Part shown: piece by piece, positions 16,809-26,268 of the stretch
Layout of the letters: each line of letters begins with the position of its first letter
Position numbering within the stretch: the first letter of the stretch is position 1
From: SHAN690 sp038131955
GTDB lineage: Bacteria > Bacteroidota > Bacteroidia > Flavobacteriales_G > Salibacteraceae
Assembly: GCA_038131955.1 (NCBI GenBank)
Contig: JAYPQK010000011.1
Span: 154,382-218,381, forward strand
Length of the DNA stretch: 64,000 nucleotides
Direction: 5' to 3'
The notes under the pieces: model-generated
What the model saw: only the letters and a program-made list of their open reading frames with translations
Told to the model about the DNA's origin: nothing
Database searches by the model: none
Position numbers and translations under genes: made by a program

Positions 16809-18729
16809 ATTTGACGGTGTGAACATTTCCCTCAGTCAGGTACTGGGCGAAGTAATTGCCCGATGGCAATCCCTGTACTTCCGTTCCATTTCTTCCGATG
16901 ATCTGAGTCTCGTAAACGCGCTGTCCGGTGTGATTGTATACCACCAAAGTTCCGCCGGTGACCAATCCTTCTTCTAGCATGAAGGTCGTGTTGCCCGCAC
17001 TAGGATTTGGATAGGCGGTCAGCTTTCCGTTTGTAAGTTCTCGCGTCCCGGTTGGGTAATCCATGGTCTCTTCATCTCCGAGTTCGTATCCTACGGTGAA
17101 GGATAACAAAGCCTCACAGCCAAATTCAGGATCGAACTGGTGTAAAGGAGGGTAGAAATTGGCGGGGTCACCGGATGGGTGCAGCCAAATTCTTCCGTTT
17201 CCGTCGTTGTTTGCGAAAAAGCTCAGTCCATCGCATCCGATATCCTCGATGATCAAGGTATAGCATCCTGTGTCGAGTCTCACGGTATCCAAGAACTGTG
17301 TATTGGCCAAGGCACTCGTTCTACTGAACACGGTCTCTCCTCTTTCGCTCACCACCTTGTAACGGGTTTCAGAAGCCGCTGCATTGTTATTGAATGCAAT
17401 TATGAATTCCTCGGGCATCACCTTGGTATCCTCGAAGAAGCTCTTGAAGTGGTTGTTTCCTGCATATTCATCCGCCTTGTTATTCACGGATGTGATCTCG
17501 ACGTGGAAGACATTGTTGGTCTTTTCACCAAACAACCATTTGTTATAAGAAGGCAATACCAGCTGCTCGGACTCACCAGGCACCAACGCACCCTTCCACT
17601 CGTATCGGATGATCTCAGGCGAGCCTTCCACCCAAAAATCAAAGGTCACTCGAGTGACATTACTCGAGCCCGTATTCGTGATAACGATCTCAGGATTATT
17701 ACAGATCGGATTCATTTCCCAGAATCGATCTTGCTTCGATGGACGGATTACATTGTCGATCGCCACGTCATTGGCAAAGTTCCAGGCTGCGTATTGGAAG
17801 ATGGTCGCTTCAATACCGTACTGTGGATCAAAGCCCGCACCGCCGGTGTAGGTGTAGCTTTCCCAGTCCACGTCAAACTCCTCGGTCTGGCCAGCTTCCA
17901 CAATGTGTCCGACCTCTGTATCGAATCGGATAGCTTCATCGCCAGGACACCATCCCGCACGATTGTAGATCCACGTACCGGTCTGGCCTTGCAATGCATT
18001 GCTTCCGCAATCGTCTCGCCATACATCTTCTTGCACAGCGGTGGAACCATTAATCTTCAGCTTATACCATTTTGCGCAGAACTCTGCGCAGTTCTCATTT
18101 CCTCCAAAGCTGTGTCCTGATGCCACCATGCGGAACTTGGACGACTCCATATCCTGATGCATTTGGATATCCTTAGGGATCAAGTGACTTTCAATAGGAT
18201 CATTGGTAAATCCGTAACGGTAGGTTCCATCATACAGCGTATTAACCTCCAACACGTTGCGAGGAGGAGTACCCTCGATGAAATCAAAATCGATGGTCAC
18301 GGTGAATCCGTCTTGCCATCCTCCATATCGAGCTGCAACCACGCGTTCTCCGGTCAGGATCGGCGCATAGTCGGTCACGTCGATGATCCACTCGTGCTTC
18401 CAGTTTTGGTTCTTGTCGCCCGCATACGGGGTGATGATCTTGGTAAGTTCCACCCATCGGGTAGTCGAATCGTTGACTGGATCAGCTACCTCGATCCTGG
18501 TGGTGTAATCCCACTCACTGCAGCCGCCAGTCGGACAGCCAAGCGTGTAGTGCATTAGAATGCGTCGGTAAGAACCTGTATCAGGGAAAGCGGTAGTGTC
18601 GTACCAGCTGCCATTCCAATCCCAGTGAGTTTCTTGGTGAGATTGAACCTTGATGGTATCACCTTCACCGGCAAATGATGCCATGAAAAGGAAAGAAAAG
18701 AATACACTGAGTAGTAGGTTATGCTTCAT
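16792..18729 (-). CDS. T9SS type A-sorted PNGase F-like protein
   Basis: A 645-residue exported protein from the ATG at 18729 (signal peptide MKHNLLLSVFFSFLFMASFA); a TTG seven codons earlier is unlikely. The N-terminal half matches peptide-N-glycosidase F-type domains: CPTGGCSEWDY, CAEFCAKWYKL and the DDCGSN...TWIYNRAGWCPGDE strand (each printed piecewise), with paired cysteines. About residues 420-560 form an Ig-like region. The final ~75 residues are a T9SS sorting domain (YPNPSAGNTTF, a YNHTGQRVYE strand, a GNYFAQ strand). Members remove N-glycans from glycoproteins or act as related hydrolases. The family match is by motif, and the catalytic acidic residues were not aligned. Confidence 0.82.
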   Translation of the reverse strand: MKHNLLLSVFFSFLFMASFAGEGDTIKVQSHQETHWDWNGSWYDTTAFPDTGSYRRILMHYTLGCPTGGCSEWDYTTRIEVADPVNDSTTRWVELTKIITPYAGDKNQNWKHEWIIDVTDYAPILTGERVVAARYGGWQDGFTVTIDFDFIEGTPPRNVLEVNTLYDGTYRYGFTNDPIESHLIPKDIQMHQDMESSKFRMVASGHSFGGNENCAEFCAKWYKLKINGSTAVQEDVWRDDCGSNALQGQTGTWIYNRAGWCPGDEAIRFDTEVGHIVEAGQTEEFDVDWESYTYTGGAGFDPQYGIEATIFQYAAWNFANDVAIDNVIRPSKQDRFWEMNPICNNPEIVITNTGSSNVTRVTFDFWVEGSPEIIRYEWKGALVPGESEQLVLPSYNKWLFGEKTNNVFHVEITSVNNKADEYAGNNHFKSFFEDTKVMPEEFIIAFNNNAAASETRYKVVSERGETVFSRTSALANTQFLDTVRLDTGCYTLIIEDIGCDGLSFFANNDGNGRIWLHPSGDPANFYPPLHQFDPEFGCEALLSFTVGYELGDEETMDYPTGTRELTNGKLTAYPNPSAGNTTFMLEEGLVTGGTLVVYNHTGQRVYETQIIGRNGTEVQGLPSGNYFAQYLTEGNVHTVKFTVIR

Positions 18730-18816
18730 AAGATCAAGTTTGAGGGTCAAAAATGCGGAAATCAGGGAACATCCAGCGAAATTCGTCGGTTACATTTGTA
18801 GCAATATCACAAACCT

Positions 18817-19794
18817 ATGGAATACAGAAGACTGGGAAAAGCAGGAGTTCAAGTAAGTGCACTTTCATTTGGATCGTGGGTCACTTTCGGAAATCAAGTA
18901 GACTCCAAAGTGGCGAAGGAATGTATGTATCGCGCCTATGATAACGGTATCAACTTCTTTGACAATGCAGAGGTCTATGCCCACGGCAAGTCTGAAGAGG
19001 TTATGGGAAGGATCCTCTCCGAAGCAGGCTGGTCACGCGACACCTTCTTGGTATCCTCCAAGGTATTCTGGGGCGGAGATCAACCTAACCAGACCGGACT
19101 GAGCCGAAAGCGAGTGTTAGAGGCCTGTCACGCTGCGCTTAAGCGACTACAGGTAGATTATCTCGACTTCTACTTCTGTCACCGTCCGGACAAGAACACG
19201 CCCATGGAAGAAACGGTCTGGGCGATGCACAACTTGATCCAACAAGGCAAGGTGCTGTATTGGGGAACCAGCGAGTGGAGTGCTCAAGAGGTGCAAGAAG
19301 CGATGATGGTCGCTCGTCAGAATAACCTGATCGGACCATCGATGGAACAGCCACAATACAACATGTTGGTGCGCCGCAAGCTCGAGGTTGAATTCTTCAA
19401 GCTCTTCCGCGACTATGGATACGGAACAACGATATGGTCACCTTTGGCTAGTGGTATCCTCACCGGTAAGTACAACAATGGCATTCCTAAAGGCTCACGT
19501 CTGACCAGAGATGAATTGACCTGGCTACGCGAAAAGCTCTTGAACGACGAGAACATCAAGAAGGTAGCGGAGTTGGTTCTCCTTGCAGAAGAACTTGGAA
19601 CCACAGCGGCCAAATTGGCGATTGCATGGTGTCTGAAGAATCCAAACGTCAGTACCGTGATCACAGGGGCTACCAAACTTGAGCAACTCAAGCAGAACCT
19701 GGAGTCGTTAGAGGTAGTTGGAAAGTTGACCGACGATGTGATGAATCTCATCGAATCGATCTTGGATAACAAACCTGCGATGCCCGACTATTGA
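18817..19794 (+). CDS. Aldo/keto reductase, K+-channel beta-subunit type
   Basis: A 325-residue NADPH-dependent oxidoreductase of the AKR fold. The catalytic tetrad is present as Asp49, Tyr54 (DNAEVYAHGKSE), Lys82 (SSKVFWGG) and His122 (FYFCHRPD). The overall pattern (SALSFGSW, SEWSAQEV, WSPLASGILTGKY) fits the AKR6/YghZ group near voltage-gated potassium channel beta subunits. Likely reduces aldehydes or ketones in the cytoplasm. Upstream, TACATTTG at 18791-18798 resembles a -7 box with a short leader. Seven bases downstream begins aat in the same direction, so it may lead the operon AKR-aat-rsmF-ferredoxin. Confidence 0.88.
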   Translation: MEYRRLGKAGVQVSALSFGSWVTFGNQVDSKVAKECMYRAYDNGINFFDNAEVYAHGKSEEVMGRILSEAGWSRDTFLVSSKVFWGGDQPNQTGLSRKRVLEACHAALKRLQVDYLDFYFCHRPDKNTPMEETVWAMHNLIQQGKVLYWGTSEWSAQEVQEAMMVARQNNLIGPSMEQPQYNMLVRRKLEVEFFKLFRDYGYGTTIWSPLASGILTGKYNNGIPKGSRLTRDELTWLREKLLNDENIKKVAELVLLAEELGTTAAKLAIAWCLKNPNVSTVITGATKLEQLKQNLESLEVVGKLTDDVMNLIESILDNKPAMPDY

Positions 19795-19801
19795 TCTGGC
19801 A

Positions 19802-20491
19802 ATGGGGAACCGAAAGCGCAGTGACGAGGCCTATGCCTTTCCTTCGGTAGATTTAGCCGACGAACAAGGCTTTCTGGCTTATGGAGGAGATCTTTCGCCT
19901 GAGCGACTGATCAGCGCATATGAATCGGGGATATTTCCTTGGTATGAAGAGGGTCAACCCATTCTTTGGTGGGCCCCACCCGAACGCATGATCCTGAAGC
20001 CCGGCGAGATGAAAGTCTCGAAGAGCTTGAGACAGACCCTACGCTCCATGAAGTTCGAGGTACGGATCGACTCCTCTTTTGAGGATGTGATCGATCATTG
20101 TGCACGAGTCAAGAGACAAGGGCAGAATGGAACATGGATCACTCCTGAGATGAAGCAAGCCTACGTCAGGCTGCATAAACTCGGTTTCGCGCACAGCTTT
20201 GAAAGCTACAAGGATGGTCAACTCGTGGGTGGACTTTACGGTATCTCTTTAGGCAAAGCCTTCTTTGGGGAGTCGATGTTCAGTCTGGAGAGCGATGCCA
20301 GCAAAGTGGCCTTTCATGCCCTTTCGGAATTTACCAAACGGAAGGGATTTGAGATCATTGACTGCCAATTGTATACCGAGCACCTCGCCTCGCTAGGCGC
20401 CGATACCATTGCACGGGACGACTTCATCGACCTGCTGAAACAGGCTCTCGCCCATCCGGATCACCAAGGCAAATGGAGCTACCATGAGTAA
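19802..20491 (+). CDS. aat: Leucyl/phenylalanyl-tRNA--protein transferase
   Basis: A 229-residue enzyme of the N-end rule pathway. It transfers Leu or Phe from aminoacyl-tRNA to N-terminal Arg/Lys of proteins, marking them for ClpAP/ClpS. Family signatures are clear: LAYGGDLSPERL, AYESGIFPW, ILWWAPPER, the GTWITPEMKQAY segment, and GGLYGISLGKAFFGESMFS. Length is typical. Its 3' end overlaps the methyltransferase start by eight bases (GAGTAA/ATGAGTAAG), so translation is coupled. Confidence 0.95.
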   Translation: MGNRKRSDEAYAFPSVDLADEQGFLAYGGDLSPERLISAYESGIFPWYEEGQPILWWAPPERMILKPGEMKVSKSLRQTLRSMKFEVRIDSSFEDVIDHCARVKRQGQNGTWITPEMKQAYVRLHKLGFAHSFESYKDGQLVGGLYGISLGKAFFGESMFSLESDASKVAFHALSEFTKRKGFEIIDCQLYTEHLASLGADTIARDDFIDLLKQALAHPDHQGKWSYHE

Positions 20492-21815
20492 GGAATTGCC
20501 ACAAGCCTACCTAGCTTCCTTGCGCGATCACTTCGATGCCGAGGTAGTTGACCGTGTTCTAGCCGGACTGAATGCCACGCCCAGTGTTTCTCTACGTTGG
20601 AATCGACGCAAAATGACGTCATCACCATTTGACGCATCCGAGCGCGTGCCCTGGTGTGAAAGTGGCATCCTACTAGACGAACGTCCCAACTTTGCCCTAG
20701 ATCCTAGATTCCATGCTGGCGGCTACTACGTTCAAGACTCCTCCAGTATGATCCTTGAGGCGATCCTAAAGAAGATCCAAGCCCCTAAAGGTGGAGTTTA
20801 CCTCGATGCATGTGCGGCTCCTGGAGGCAAGTCTACTATCCTCTTGGACCATATGGATGGGCAAGGTTTTCTCGTAGCCAACGAAGTCGACCCAAAGCGA
20901 AACAGTGTCTTGCGCGAAAACCTGTTGAAGTGGGGGCATCTCAATCACGGCGTTACCGGACTAAGCACGGATAAGATCAGGGAATCCGGCGCTCAGTTTG
21001 ACGTCATCGTGGTCGACGCACCCTGCTCCGGTGAAGGAATGTTCCGCAAAGACGATTTTGCCATCGATCAATGGGGAGAATCATTGGTAGAGTCTTGTGC
21101 GGCCACACAAAGGGAGATCGTGGATGATCTCACGTCCAATCTAAGATCTGGAGGATACTTGATCTACTCGACCTGTACCATGAATCCGCAGGAGAATGAG
21201 AACCAGGTGATTCGACTGATCCAAAGTGGAGATGTTGAGCTGGCTCTTCCCGACTTAACGGAATGGGAGGACTGGCTCGTTCCGGCCAAGGTGGAAAGTC
21301 GAATTGTAGGCTATTATCTCCTTCCCGGAATTTCTACGGGTGAAGGGCTCTTCATTTCTGTTCTCCGCAAGATCACTGAGACAGAAACATCTGGTAAGAG
21401 TAAGACACCACCACTAGACAAATGGACCAACGACTTCGATGAGGTATGGGGTTCTGATTGGGACACGGAAAAATTGAGCGCATGGACTTGGAAGGATGAG
21501 ATCCATGCCGTTGCGAATGGGAATCTAGCGCCCGGTCTTTTCTACAAGCGGCTTGGCCTACCCTTCTTTCAACGCAAGGGAAAACACCTCATTCCGCTGC
21601 ACGGAATGGCAATGTGTGAACATTCCGCACCTACTCTTTCGCTAACAAAAGAGGATGCATTACGCTTCTTGAGAAAAGAAAGTATTTCTTTGCGGCTCGA
21701 AACGTACAAAGGATGGCACTTGGTGTCTTTTGAAGGTGTTTCGCTCGGTTGGCTCAAAGCCATCGGGCATCGAACAAACAATTACTACCCAAGCGGGTTT
21801 AGACTGAGAATTTGA
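20484..21815 (+). CDS. rsmF: RsmF/NOL1-NOP2-Sun type rRNA cytosine-C5 methyltransferase
   Basis: A 443-residue protein. The SAM-binding motif LDACAAPGGKS begins near residue 108. The two cysteines of m5C RNA methyltransferases are present in VVDAPCSGEGMF and in YSTCTMNPQENE (nucleophile). The C-terminal ~150 residues, after a variable linker (about 290-310), form the RsmF C-terminal PUA-like domain with a final GWLKAIGHRTNNYYP segment. It probably methylates a 16S rRNA cytosine; the exact position cannot be read from sequence. It overlaps aat upstream and ends six bases before the ferredoxin ATG. Confidence 0.9.
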   Translation: MSKELPQAYLASLRDHFDAEVVDRVLAGLNATPSVSLRWNRRKMTSSPFDASERVPWCESGILLDERPNFALDPRFHAGGYYVQDSSSMILEAILKKIQAPKGGVYLDACAAPGGKSTILLDHMDGQGFLVANEVDPKRNSVLRENLLKWGHLNHGVTGLSTDKIRESGAQFDVIVVDAPCSGEGMFRKDDFAIDQWGESLVESCAATQREIVDDLTSNLRSGGYLIYSTCTMNPQENENQVIRLIQSGDVELALPDLTEWEDWLVPAKVESRIVGYYLLPGISTGEGLFISVLRKITETETSGKSKTPPLDKWTNDFDEVWGSDWDTEKLSAWTWKDEIHAVANGNLAPGLFYKRLGLPFFQRKGKHLIPLHGMAMCEHSAPTLSLTKEDALRFLRKESISLRLETYKGWHLVSFEGVSLGWLKAIGHRTNNYYPSGFRLRI

Positions 21816-21820
21816 AGGAA

Positions 21821-22093
21821 ATGGCAGAAGTAAGCATCATTCTCGACGGTAAGGAACACACCATTCAAGTTGGATCCGAGACTATTTTGGAAGCCGCTAT
21901 CAAGGCAGGAGTTGAAGCTCCTTTCTCGTGTCGCAGTGCGATATGCTCAACGTGCATGGCCAAATTGATCGAGGGAAAGGTTGAGATGGACCAGAACCAC
22001 GTGCTTACGGATGCGGAATTAGAAGAGGGATACATCGTGACCTGTCAGTCGCATGCGACTACGGATAAGGTGAAAATTTCCTACGACGATTAA
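21821..22093 (+). CDS. Plant-type [2Fe-2S] ferredoxin
   Basis: A 90-residue single-domain ferredoxin. Cluster cysteines are Cys37, Cys42, Cys45 and Cys75 in the pattern C-x4-C-x2-C-x29-C (SCRSAICSTCMAKLIEG, then VTCQSHA), as in plant-type ferredoxins and PaaE-type C-terminal domains. The ATG at 21821 is preferred over a TTG that overlaps the methyltransferase. It is likely an electron carrier for an oxygenase or reductase encoded elsewhere. Its stop overlaps that of the convergent DUF3108 gene by four bases. Confidence 0.9.
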   Translation: MAEVSIILDGKEHTIQVGSETILEAAIKAGVEAPFSCRSAICSTCMAKLIEGKVEMDQNHVLTDAELEEGYIVTCQSHATTDKVKISYDD

Positions 22094-22875
22094 GAACCTA
22101 AGGGATATTTTAACCCTTCATAGGTTTTTAGTTCGGATCGGATCGAACCGACTCGGATCTGTGACTCTACGTAGATAGGCACCAAGTTTCGATCCTTGGT
22201 CACCCACACCTTCATGCGTTCTCCTGCACGAAAAATGGTTCCTTCGACAAGAAGAGGGGCGAAAACATGGCACTTCACATCACCGAGTTCGCTGTGGTCG
22301 TAGGTCTCAACCCCTAAGTACCGGATATAGAGATCAAAGATCTCACGATCGATGACCATCCGGATGGGGATCTTCTCTCCTATCTTTTTACTGTTGAAAT
22401 CAATATTTCGTGCGGCATAGACTAAGCTCAACACGTCCTGACTACTAGGTTTGATATTAAAAGTATCAAATTGCACAGGGTCTTCCTTGACCTTTAAAAT
22501 GCCGTAGATCACGCTGTCGCGGTAGTTGTAGATGTTGTTTTCGATGAAGTAAAAACCTCCTTCATTCACGTCTCGTTTGAAGCGATACGGGCGAAGATCT
22601 TCCTTACTCGCATAGGATTCGTAGGTGTCTCGAACCTTGAAGAACCAATCATACCTTGGATAGGTCTTTCCAAACCCTTTGAAACGATAGCAATCCTTCC
22701 CCATGAAGGTGTCGTCATGAACGGAGAAGGTCACATCACCTGCGCCTACCCAAACACCCATCAAATAATAATAGATGCCATAGGTCAGCGACTCCCCTGC
22801 TTGGAAGGGATGGCCTTGGCTCCGCGCGGTAAGCGAGGAAACCACCAACAATATCGCTAGGATCAAGTGACGCAT
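22090..22875 (-). CDS. DUF3108 periplasmic protein
   Basis: A 261-residue protein with a signal peptide (MRHLILAILLVVSSLTARSQ). The mature sequence follows the DUF3108 layout: FQAGESLTYGIYYYLMGVWVGAG at the start (piecewise FQAGESLTY, VGAGDVTFSV), an F-K-RDTYESY strand, a basic R-F-KRDVNEGG segment, and the terminal K-WVTKDRNLVPI strand. This beta-rich fold resembles lipid- or ligand-binding lipocalin-like proteins. Function unknown; periplasmic location expected. A terminator upstream at 22881-22907 separates it from the DUF1573 gene. Confidence 0.8.
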   Translation of the reverse strand: MRHLILAILLVVSSLTARSQGHPFQAGESLTYGIYYYLMGVWVGAGDVTFSVHDDTFMGKDCYRFKGFGKTYPRYDWFFKVRDTYESYASKEDLRPYRFKRDVNEGGFYFIENNIYNYRDSVIYGILKVKEDPVQFDTFNIKPSSQDVLSLVYAARNIDFNSKKIGEKIPIRMVIDREIFDLYIRYLGVETYDHSELGDVKCHVFAPLLVEGTIFRAGERMKVWVTKDRNLVPIYVESQIRVGSIRSELKTYEGLKYPLGS

Positions 22876-22880
22876 GAAGC

Positions 22881-22907
22881 AAAAAAAAGCGGGTGAATCA
22901 CCCGCTT
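22881..22907 (-). terminator. Intrinsic terminator of the DUF1573 gene
   Basis: On the minus strand GCGGGTG-ATT-CACCCGC forms a seven-pair GC-rich stem with a three-base loop, followed by eight T's. It begins about ten bases after the stop of the 22917-23501 gene. Confidence 0.85.
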
Positions 22908-22916
22908 GAAAGTTAG

Positions 22917-23501
22917 TTAAGAATCGGCATCCTCCGGCTCTACCATGGCCGTAATCTTTAGTACGGTCTTATCAGGTTGCGTATTCGCCGTAAGCGTCAC
23001 AGTCTTCGTCTGTTGACCTCGCTGCGTCCCTGGCTTATACACTACCTCGATCTCTCCTTCTTCTCCTGGTGCCACGGGCTGTTTTGGATACTTAGGAACG
23101 GTACAGCCACATGATCCTTTTGCATCTTGAATGATCAGGGGATTGGGTCCGGTATTGATGAATTTGAAGACGTGAACGTTTTCAGAATTCTGATTGATCG
23201 TACCGAAGTCAAATTCCATTTCATTGAAAGCAACGTTGGTAGGAGGGCCCGACGGCTTCTGAGGTTGCTGCTGGTTTCCGTTCTTGACCTCAGTGCGTCC
23301 CGACTGAGAATCAAAGCTCTTACTAATGCCAGGTTCATTGATAGACTGAGCATCCCCACCACGCGATTCTACTAAAGCAGTCCCATTCGAGGGTGTCTCA
23401 ATCACTCGGCCAGACCCTGACTGGGTGAATACGAAGTACGAATTGATCAGGGTAAGTGCTGCTACCCCATACAGTAAGTAATCCTTTATGTTCTCGTTCA
23501 T
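22917..23501 (-). CDS. Membrane-anchored DUF1573 protein
   Basis: A 194-residue protein. Residues 8-25 form an uncleaved-looking N-terminal membrane anchor. Residues 30-85 are a Ser/Gly/Gln linker. Residues 88-190 are a DUF1573 Ig-like domain with all hallmarks: FNEMEFDFGTI, FINTGPNPLII, KGSCGCTVPKYPKQPVAPGE (20 residues) and VVYKPGTQRGQQTK. Family function is unknown; it is common in Bacteroidota and often near envelope genes. It lies 33 bases downstream of the S41 peptidase gene and ends at its own terminator. Confidence 0.88.
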   Translation of the reverse strand: MNENIKDYLLYGVAALTLINSYFVFTQSGSGRVIETPSNGTALVESRGGDAQSINEPGISKSFDSQSGRTEVKNGNQQQPQKPSGPPTNVAFNEMEFDFGTINQNSENVHVFKFINTGPNPLIIQDAKGSCGCTVPKYPKQPVAPGEEGEIEVVYKPGTQRGQQTKTVTLTANTQPDKTVLKITAMVEPEDADS

Positions 23502-23534
23502 CTCAACTTTGATTTTATGCGAAGATATTCACGG

Positions 23535-25139
23535 CTAGCGTAGGCCGAGCTCCTTCACGGTTCCAACTTCAATTTCATGCAAGGCCGCTGCCACGTCATC
23601 GTCATAAGCCGCTCGGGCTTGATAGAAGGCTTCTCTACCATACAGAAAACGAGCAAGCGAGATCTTGACATATCGGTCCATCCATTCGCGTTCTGCAATC
23701 AATTCATCCCCTTCCACCTCTATTCCACGACGATTCAGAAAACCCGCAATTTCCATCATTTGTTCATCCTTCAAGGAAAAGGATGCGATGAAATCTTCCA
23801 CTTTATCATGTGCCTCCAATATTCCCTCACCTCGGGTATCAGATATCCACAGACCTATTCCATCCATCCAACCTTTCGCACGAAGTGTACTGATGAGATC
23901 AGGGTAGGACGATGTGTCCATGGGAACAAAAACATCCGGTATAATGCCACCGCCACCATAAACCTTACGCTTCAAGGGAGTATAGTAGATCAAACTGTCT
24001 GCAACGTCAATGGAGTCTTGAGAATAAAGCTCTCCGTTTCTACTGCGCTCACGGATCTCTTTTCGGTAGGCATCCACTCCGTCTTCATAAGGACGCTGGA
24101 TGCTTCGACCTGTCGGGGTATAATAACGTGAGATCGTCAATCGCATGGCCGAACCGTCATTGAATTCGATGGTTCTCTGAACCAATCCCTTTCCATAGGA
24201 TCTTCTGCCGATGATCAGTCCTCTATCCAGATCTTGCACCGCTCCGGCAAGGATCTCACTGGCTGAGGCACTGTTCGCGTCGATCAACAAGTACAATGCG
24301 CCATCGGTATACCGACCTCCGGAGGTAGCGAATGTTTCCCGTTTATCCTGATGGACGCCTTCGGTATAAACAATGAGTTTTCGATCCTCGAGGAACTCAT
24401 CCGCGATCTTGATCGCCATATTCAGATAGCCCCCTCCATTTCCCCTAAGGTCAAGGATCAGGTTCTTAAGTCTTTTCTTCTGCAATTCATCCAAGCCTTC
24501 ACGAAAATCCGAAAGACTGGTTGCGCTGAAGCGATCGAGTTTGATATATCCGGTACGATTGTCCAACATGAAACTCGCGGGCACGCTTCCTACTTTTACT
24601 TCTGTCCGCTCGATGGCTGCGACCGATTCCTTGGCAGAAGGATACTTCCTCACCACGGCGAAATCGAGCTTATCCTCTTCTGCGTTCTTGATCTTTTTAG
24701 ACACCTGACTCGAAGAAAGTGCCTTTCCTGAGATCGTATCACCGGCGATGCTTAAGATCTGATCACCACGACGAAGTCCAGCTTTTTCCGCAGCCCCATC
24801 CGGAATCAATTCCAAGATGGTCATGGTATCATTGATCATGAGAAAACGAACGCCAATACCCTTGAACTTTCCCCTTAGTGGCTCATTGGCGCGCTCGTAG
24901 GCATCCTTATCCAAATAGACGGAATGAGGATCCAACTCTTCTAGCATTCGCCTGATTCCCTCCTCCACGATCTGCTGCGTCTCTACCTCATCCACATAGC
25001 GCTGATCGATATTGAGGAGGAATTTTTCGAGCTTATCAACGTCCTTGTTGATGTCGTTCTGTGCGTTCGCTACTGTTGCACTTAGTACGAACAATGCCAA
25101 GGCATACGATCTGATCTGCGAGAAGAGGTTGGAAAACAT
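23535..25139 (-). CDS. S41 carboxy-terminal processing protease with PDZ domain
   Basis: A 534-residue periplasmic protease. Signal peptide to about residue 26. PDZ domain about 85-165 (GIGVRFLMIND ... GLRRGDQILSIAGD). The S41 catalytic core includes ILDLRGNGGGYL (about 228-239), the nucleophile region SASASE (290-295) and the base Lys317 in YGKG, matching the Ser-Lys dyad of CtpA/Prc proteases. A C-terminal helical extension (about 410-534) is typical for the Bacteroidota type. It likely trims or degrades envelope proteins. It sits between the EEP nuclease and the DUF1573 gene on the same strand. Confidence 0.92.
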   Translation of the reverse strand: MFSNLFSQIRSYALALFVLSATVANAQNDINKDVDKLEKFLLNIDQRYVDEVETQQIVEEGIRRMLEELDPHSVYLDKDAYERANEPLRGKFKGIGVRFLMINDTMTILELIPDGAAEKAGLRRGDQILSIAGDTISGKALSSSQVSKKIKNAEEDKLDFAVVRKYPSAKESVAAIERTEVKVGSVPASFMLDNRTGYIKLDRFSATSLSDFREGLDELQKKRLKNLILDLRGNGGGYLNMAIKIADEFLEDRKLIVYTEGVHQDKRETFATSGGRYTDGALYLLIDANSASASEILAGAVQDLDRGLIIGRRSYGKGLVQRTIEFNDGSAMRLTISRYYTPTGRSIQRPYEDGVDAYRKEIRERSRNGELYSQDSIDVADSLIYYTPLKRKVYGGGGIIPDVFVPMDTSSYPDLISTLRAKGWMDGIGLWISDTRGEGILEAHDKVEDFIASFSLKDEQMMEIAGFLNRRGIEVEGDELIAEREWMDRYVKISLARFLYGREAFYQARAAYDDDVAAALHEIEVGTVKELGLR

Positions 25140-25197
25140 GCTACCGAATTTACCGATAAAAGAGCTCTTCTACTCTCTTTTTAGAATTCCATAACGA

Positions 25198-26268
25198 TCA
25201 AGGCAGGTGAATCGTCACTCGCGCTGGCAGGTGATCTGAATAACCGCCGAAGCACTTATCACGACCATAGTATCGACTTGGGAAGAGTTCATGCGTTCTG
25301 GAATCTTCGTACATCATCCATTTGAACGAAACAAACTCACCCTGATTCCGGCCCGGAACCCAACTGTGAAAATCCATCAGTTTTCTGTCCAATAGGATGT
25401 GATCCAACACTCCCCATTCACCGCGGTAGGCATGACTTCCGGAATCCAATTCAAGATAACGTTCGTGCATATTGACGAAGCAAGGTCCGTTTCCTTGTTC
25501 ATCGCACTTGAGCAATTGTTGGACACTTTCGTTATCCGGATGATCGTTGAGGTCCCCCATGAGTATTGCCCCGCAGTCAGGATAGACCTTCCTAAGGGAA
25601 TCGATCAGGGCAATAGCACGATCAGAGGACTTAACTCGCTTCCAATTGGATTCCTCCTGCCCTCCATAACGAGAAGGCCAGTGGTTCACCATGACCACGA
25701 ATACTTGCGACGTATGCTTCTCTTTCAAAGCCACCCACAACACTCCGCGCGTAGGACGTTCCTCTTCGCCCAGATCGATCTTGGCTAATCCCGAACTGAG
25801 TGGACTAAACTGTACCGTATCAAAAAGTAAGGCATTGTCAATTCCTCTCTGGTCAGGAGATTCATAATGAATGATGTCCAGGTGGTGTTCTATCGAAATG
25901 CGATCTCTGAGATCCTGTACGACTACCCTATTCTCAACCTCACAGAGCCCAAGCAGTTCAGGCGCTTTTCCATAGAAAGAAGAATCGACCACTTGAGCAA
26001 GGTGAGATAGTTTCTCGTTATACCTTACCGAATTGTGCTTCAATATGCTGCTTGGCGTGAATTCTTCATCCGCCTTTTCAGGAGTATCCAACGTATCGAA
26101 GAGGTTCTCGACGTTATAGAAAAGGATATTCACCTTGCCATCCTGACCTTGTACAGATAGCGAGAGGCACAGAATAAGGCCACTCAAAAACATCCACCCC
26201 AACGGTCGAACAAGAAAAAAGGCAGCCTTTCGACCACCTTTCCATTTTCTTAGATACGAGGAAATCAT
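25198..26268 (-). CDS. Secreted endonuclease/exonuclease/phosphatase-family protein
   Basis: A 356-residue protein with a long N-terminal hydrophobic segment (about 20-42, ending SVQGQ). The EEP fold motifs follow: LFYNVENLFDT (metal-binding Asn/Glu), LGLCEVENR (catalytic Glu), VNHWPSRYGG, LMGDLNDHP (metal-binding Asp/Asn) and the final SDHLPARVTI (catalytic Asp/His). The full catalytic set is present. Such secreted Bacteroidota members may be nucleases or phosphatases acting outside the cytoplasm. The ATG overlaps the stop of the small cysteine-rich protein gene by four bases. Confidence 0.88.
   Translation of the reverse strand: MISSYLRKWKGGRKAAFFLVRPLGWMFLSGLILCLSLSVQGQDGKVNILFYNVENLFDTLDTPEKADEEFTPSSILKHNSVRYNEKLSHLAQVVDSSFYGKAPELLGLCEVENRVVVQDLRDRISIEHHLDIIHYESPDQRGIDNALLFDTVQFSPLSSGLAKIDLGEEERPTRGVLWVALKEKHTSQVFVVMVNHWPSRYGGQEESNWKRVKSSDRAIALIDSLRKVYPDCGAILMGDLNDHPDNESVQQLLKCDEQGNGPCFVNMHERYLELDSGSHAYRGEWGVLDHILLDRKLMDFHSWVPGRNQGEFVSFKWMMYEDSRTHELFPSRYYGRDKCFGGYSDHLPARVTIHLP

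Noticed and set aside
17179..18120. 313-codon plus-strand frame inside the PNGase F-like gene
   Set aside because: Antisense shadow; no domain.
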